64,000 nucleotides of DNA from Phorcus lineatus (taxonomy: Eukaryota > Mollusca > Gastropoda > Trochida > Trochidae), in NCBI GenBank assembly GCA_921293015.1, contig OV121092.1, positions 8,438,001 through 8,502,000 of the forward strand. The letters run 5' to 3'. The stretch's first letter is position 1. Every line of letters begins with the position of its first letter. Of the stretch, positions 60,177 through 64,000 are shown one piece after another. The position numbers and the translations under genes are program-made. The notes beneath the pieces are model-generated. The model was not told where the DNA came from. It was given only the letters and a program-made list of their open reading frames with translations, and made no database searches.

Positions 60177-62562
60177 GTTGAATGCAACGTTTAAGCAGAT
60201 TTCCAATTCTAATTATACATAACTTCTCTTTAAGGTTCTTAGTGCTCCGGGGCATATAGACAACAACAACCGATGTGTTCCATTAATAAAACCTGATATA
60301 ACCTGACACTGATACAAGAGGCTATATCAACCTGTTATCAGTTCATGCAGTGGAAATATTTTTACATCAACAGCATGTTTGCTATGTGCCCTACGGATTT
60401 TACTCTGAGCCTGTTCAAATTAAATACTAAAAATATATATGATTCAACAGTGAGGTGTACGATATGACTCTGGTATGACAAGGCACCTATTGTCTGTTCA
60501 GGCATTTGAGAAATAGATCAGGCGAAATATGTTTTGGGATTTGAAATTCAAAATAAATGTTTACATGATTCATCAGAAATTAAGTTTTAATTATTGCCAA
60601 TCTTTCAAAATATGTCACGAATGTCGCTCTAAAATTTTTTAGTTTTCATAAAAATAACCAATTTTTTATGCTAAAGAGAACACGAACATTCAATTTAACA
60701 GTTGAACAACTTTAATGTGGGCGACAAATGTTTTAAAACAATGCCTTTGAAGTGAAGAAACACCTTAATGTCTTCGTCATGATGTGCAATTACAGTGTTT
60801 GCTCGATGCGTCTTTGTATTCTGGGTGTAATTAAGAACATAATATTGTAATATGTTTCTTGACACATTTGAAGAGATGGTTCTTGATTTGTTTTAGATTC
60901 AGTACAATGTCCTTCTTGATTAACAACAGGTGATTGTTGTCAGCTTGTCAACTACAAAGCCTTATGAATTTTAGAAAAGTGGGATAAAGAACAATTATTC
61001 ATAAAATCTTTGCATACTTTTTTAGTTGTATGTATTTGCAATTTGACCACATTAAGGTTAGTTGTAAAGTCAGATTGTAATTTGAACTTCTAAAGTAAAA
61101 TTAAACTTTACTTTTTTCCAGATTTGGTCATTTTGAGATTTTTAAGTTAACTATACAGTGGGGACTTATACCTTAAGTTGTTATTCTTTTCAAAATTAAT
61201 TTGTTATCACTTATCCAACATGTACTTTAATTTGTGATCTGTAATCAGAACAAATACTATTATGGACACTTTAATTTATAATGACCTACAATGACACTCT
61301 TTTAGAATTTGGTTCCTAAATTCTTTTGATGAAAACTAGCACACGATCAGTCATGATTGAGCAACATACATGAAAGAAATTCTAGCCGTAATCAAAAGAA
61401 AAATTTTAACACACTTTACACTTAGTATCTGATGAATAATGTGAACAAATCTAGTTCATAACAAATGAAAATGTGGTCTGTACTAGTAATCCTCACCTCA
61501 AGCCCAAATACAGGTGCCCCGACTGGAAGGAGTCATCTCAAACACCAATTTTGTTCATTTTCTTGAAATTTGAATTTCAGACTTTGATGACCTTGGATAA
61601 GGCATAGATAACTCAAGTGTATCTTAAGAAAGGTATAGATACTTATTACTGGAAAAGTATTAAAAATTTGGCAATAAATAAGTATGTCTTCAAAAACACG
61701 TTGAGATGCTCACTTGTGTCAAGAGCAAGGTACATCAGCAGGTTGTATTGCTTGTGTTAAATTGAGAAACATGATAATGTATATGAAGAAAATGTCTTAT
61801 TCAATGTCCTTTCCCGAGAGCACGTATTGGTTTGAAGCAAGATATTGTTAAGTTGACCAGTATATAAGCAGGATGTTGACCTGATTTCTAACCTCTGTCC
61901 GAAGCATTCAAAACTGAAAAAGAACAATACAATGCATGGCAGAGACGCTAAAAATAAATATTACTAAATTATTTCAGTATACGGTTTTACAAATTTGAAA
62001 TTTGTTGTATTTTTCCTCCTCTTTTTCTTCCAAGAGTTCAAAACTTCCTTTAAAAAGACTCTATGTTACTTGAAGGACAAATCTGTTTTTAGATGTTATA
62101 TTTTGTTGCTTCGTATAACCTTGTTTCAGATGTCAGAAGTTAAGTCTGTTTCCAATTTCCACATTAGCAATAATCCCTCGTGATTGATAAACTTACTAAA
62201 GAAGAACACTTGTCTTTGCAAACCTTCAGAAAGCATAAACAGAGACACTTTACTGCTTAGCATCCAGAAATTAAAAATATTAAATTTTCCAACTGAAATT
62301 TCAAACAAAAGGCAATTCCCAAAGGGCATGACATACTGGAATGAATTTAAACCAACTTTCTTCAGGTCAGATAAACAGAAGTTAATTAACCTCTTGCATG
62401 CTGAATGAGTTGGTTCGGGGGAAAAACCCTTAAAAGGACAGGCCTATCGGTGTATTTTTTGTGGAAACGACATTCAAGCGCACATTCACGTGAATAGAAG
62501 TATGTTATGTATGCATAATGATACCTTAACCAAGTTTGAACATGTTACAATGGGTAACATTT
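60177..62562. other. AT-rich non-coding stretch
   Basis: Overlapping short frames at 61,995-62,408 are unrecognised. Nothing else. Confidence 0.45.
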
Positions 62563-62780
62563 CATCCTGCTAAATCAGCGTATATGAATCCGCCCTCGAT
62601 CCTTCCTACACCCTGATCCCTTTCACGCCAAAAGCCTCGTACGGCTGGAGCGGCTTGATATTCGTGGCTTTAGTTCACATGTTATTATTTCAACCAATGG
62701 AATGTCGTTAGGCAAGGAGCGTGAATCTACTATCTTGAAACTTAACGGATTTTCCGTCAGGTTGGTGCTGCTGTTGCAGT
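62563..62780 (+). mobile_element. 5' part of the 9-bp-TSD MITE
   Basis: CATCCTGCTAAATCAGCGTA, CCTCGTACGGCTGGAGCGG, CCAATGGAATGTCGTTA and AACTTAACGGATTTT are in the same order as at 45,156-45,350. The right terminus is absent. Confidence 0.8.
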
Positions 62781-63128
62781 AATTGGGCATTTTGAAATAT
62801 GTTCTTTACTTAACTTATAGTAATACGATTTGAAATATTTCTCACAGTTCAGTAAAACCCAACTTCCTCATGTTGCAAACTTGAAGGTGGATTTTGAAAA
62901 TTTGATTTTACTCTATATCATTTTTATAAATTGTGAACATATTTCCATAAATGAATTTCACCTGAACCAACAGTTTCTCAAATGCAAAAAATTGTTTCAA
63001 ATGTTTAATGCAAAGTCGGATATTTTTTGGAAATTATGAACATTTTCATTTCAGAGGGAATTCAAAAGACTGAGAATCAACCGAAGTCTTGACATACCTT
63101 CCAAAAATTATTATATTGCAAAGAGTTT
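62781..63128. other. AT-rich non-coding stretch
   Basis: Nothing recognised. Confidence 0.5.
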
Positions 63129-63320
63129 AGGGTGCAATGCTTCACTGATTTTCACTGCATTACCCCCGATGTTTCGCTAGTTCGAGCCGATGCTCGCCTG
63201 TTTCACCGTAAATGATAGGCACAATGGTGTTGCGGGCTTTCTCCCTGCAATAATACTATCAGCCGCGACATAAGTGAAACATTCTTGAAAGCAGTGTTCA
63301 ACCCAAAATCACCTCACCTT
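63129..63320 (+). mobile_element. tRNA-derived SINE, copy 7
   Basis: Runs from GGGTGCAATGCTTCACTGAT through TTCGAGCCGATGCTCGCC, GGTGTTGCGGGCTTTCTCCC and CAGCCGCGACATAAGTGAAA to the tail AAATCACCTCACCTT. Confidence 0.8.
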
Positions 63321-64000
63321 GATTGTACAGTCTACTCGGTGGAAGGGTTAGAGATCAAATAACATCCCTGAGTAAGTTATGTCGAAGAACATCAGAACGT
63401 GTATTTGATCGGTAATTGCAGAGAAGCACTACTTATTACAACAAAGGAAAGAACGTAAAAGCTATCATTTGGTAAACTGAGTGCGCTGTATGAATGAAGC
63501 TAGAAAATAGTTTGACTGAATTTAATATTAAGTCACAGTTGCAATTTGAAACAGTGTATAGACGTATATACAATAATCGATTGCATTTGATTTTTTTAAA
63601 GAATTTCCAAAAATAAATGTCTCTTAAGACTTGACCAACTTTTTAAATCTTTGAATAATTCTCCCTGCATTTCAACAAGAAACATAAATCAACTTAATCT
63701 TGATTCGTTTTGTTTATTTGAGAACTGTTTCCAATTTTTGCCTTTTAGTAGTAATTATGAAACTAACACTTTAAGAGCTGATTCTGTTTACTTCGTGCAA
63801 AATGTCATTTGAAATTTAATCTTTGATTCCATTATGCAGACGGATTACAGAGGCTTGGATTACTTTGGGCTTTTTTCTCCATTTGTCTTCATCTTGAGGT
63901 CGAATATTGAAGATGTTTTGACTAGTTTAATTGTTTTGACAAATCTAGAAGTTACGGATGGCAGAGAAGTACAGATTGCAAAAAGGGTTACTTAAAATAT
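63321..64000. other. AT-rich non-coding stretch
   Basis: Nothing recognised up to the window end. Confidence 0.5.

Overview
The window looks like AT-rich, non-coding eukaryotic DNA, most probably from a marine invertebrate. A mollusc, perhaps a gastropod, is my guess from the style of the SINE and MITE repeats. That guess rests on repeat style only and was not tested by any search. There is no bacterial gene organisation, no rRNA or intact tRNA gene, no CRISPR array, and no convincing exon of a host protein gene. Almost everything that can be recognised is a transposable element or a product of local duplication.

Layout. At 3-197 lies the 3' end of a Tc1/mariner transposase, cut by the window edge and broken by one stop codon. 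Between 1.8 and 6.1 kb are short direct repeats, a nested-palindrome element (second copy near 18.6-19.0 kb) and a 392-bp insertion (related inverted copy near 44.0-44.3 kb). The best preserved object is a Penelope-like element (PLE) at about 10.45-14.55 kb. It has an ORF1 with a His/Gln-rich middle, a reverse transcriptase frame and a GIY-YIG endonuclease frame. It is bounded by 248-bp inverted arms with no mismatch that I can find, set inside (AT)n tracts. Each arm can fold as a hammerhead-like ribozyme with a variant core. ORF1 runs into the RT frame by a -1 shift at homopolymer heptamers. RT and endonuclease are separated by one frame change.

From about 19 to 52 kb the sequence is a locally amplified array. 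Two long diverged tandem units (about 28.5-39.55 and 39.55-51.67 kb) share many collinear blocks. A shorter unit (about 23.4-28.5 kb) and a weaker relict near 19.1 kb precede them. Elements present in one unit and absent from the other give a relative history: a 58-bp-TIR element sits at different places in units 1 and 2, a truncated PLE end with a 12-bp target duplication is only in unit 2, and a LINE RT pseudogene is only in unit 1. The units carry a recurring ~250-bp non-coding module of unknown function.

From 53 to 64 kb there are several copies of a tRNA-derived SINE, another PLE terminal sequence, a module repeated three times at about 0.7-1 kb spacing, and fragments of a MITE whose complete copy (45,156-45,489) has a perfect 9-bp target duplication. 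The genes work together only within the PLE: ORF1, RT and endonuclease would act as one retrotransposition machine.
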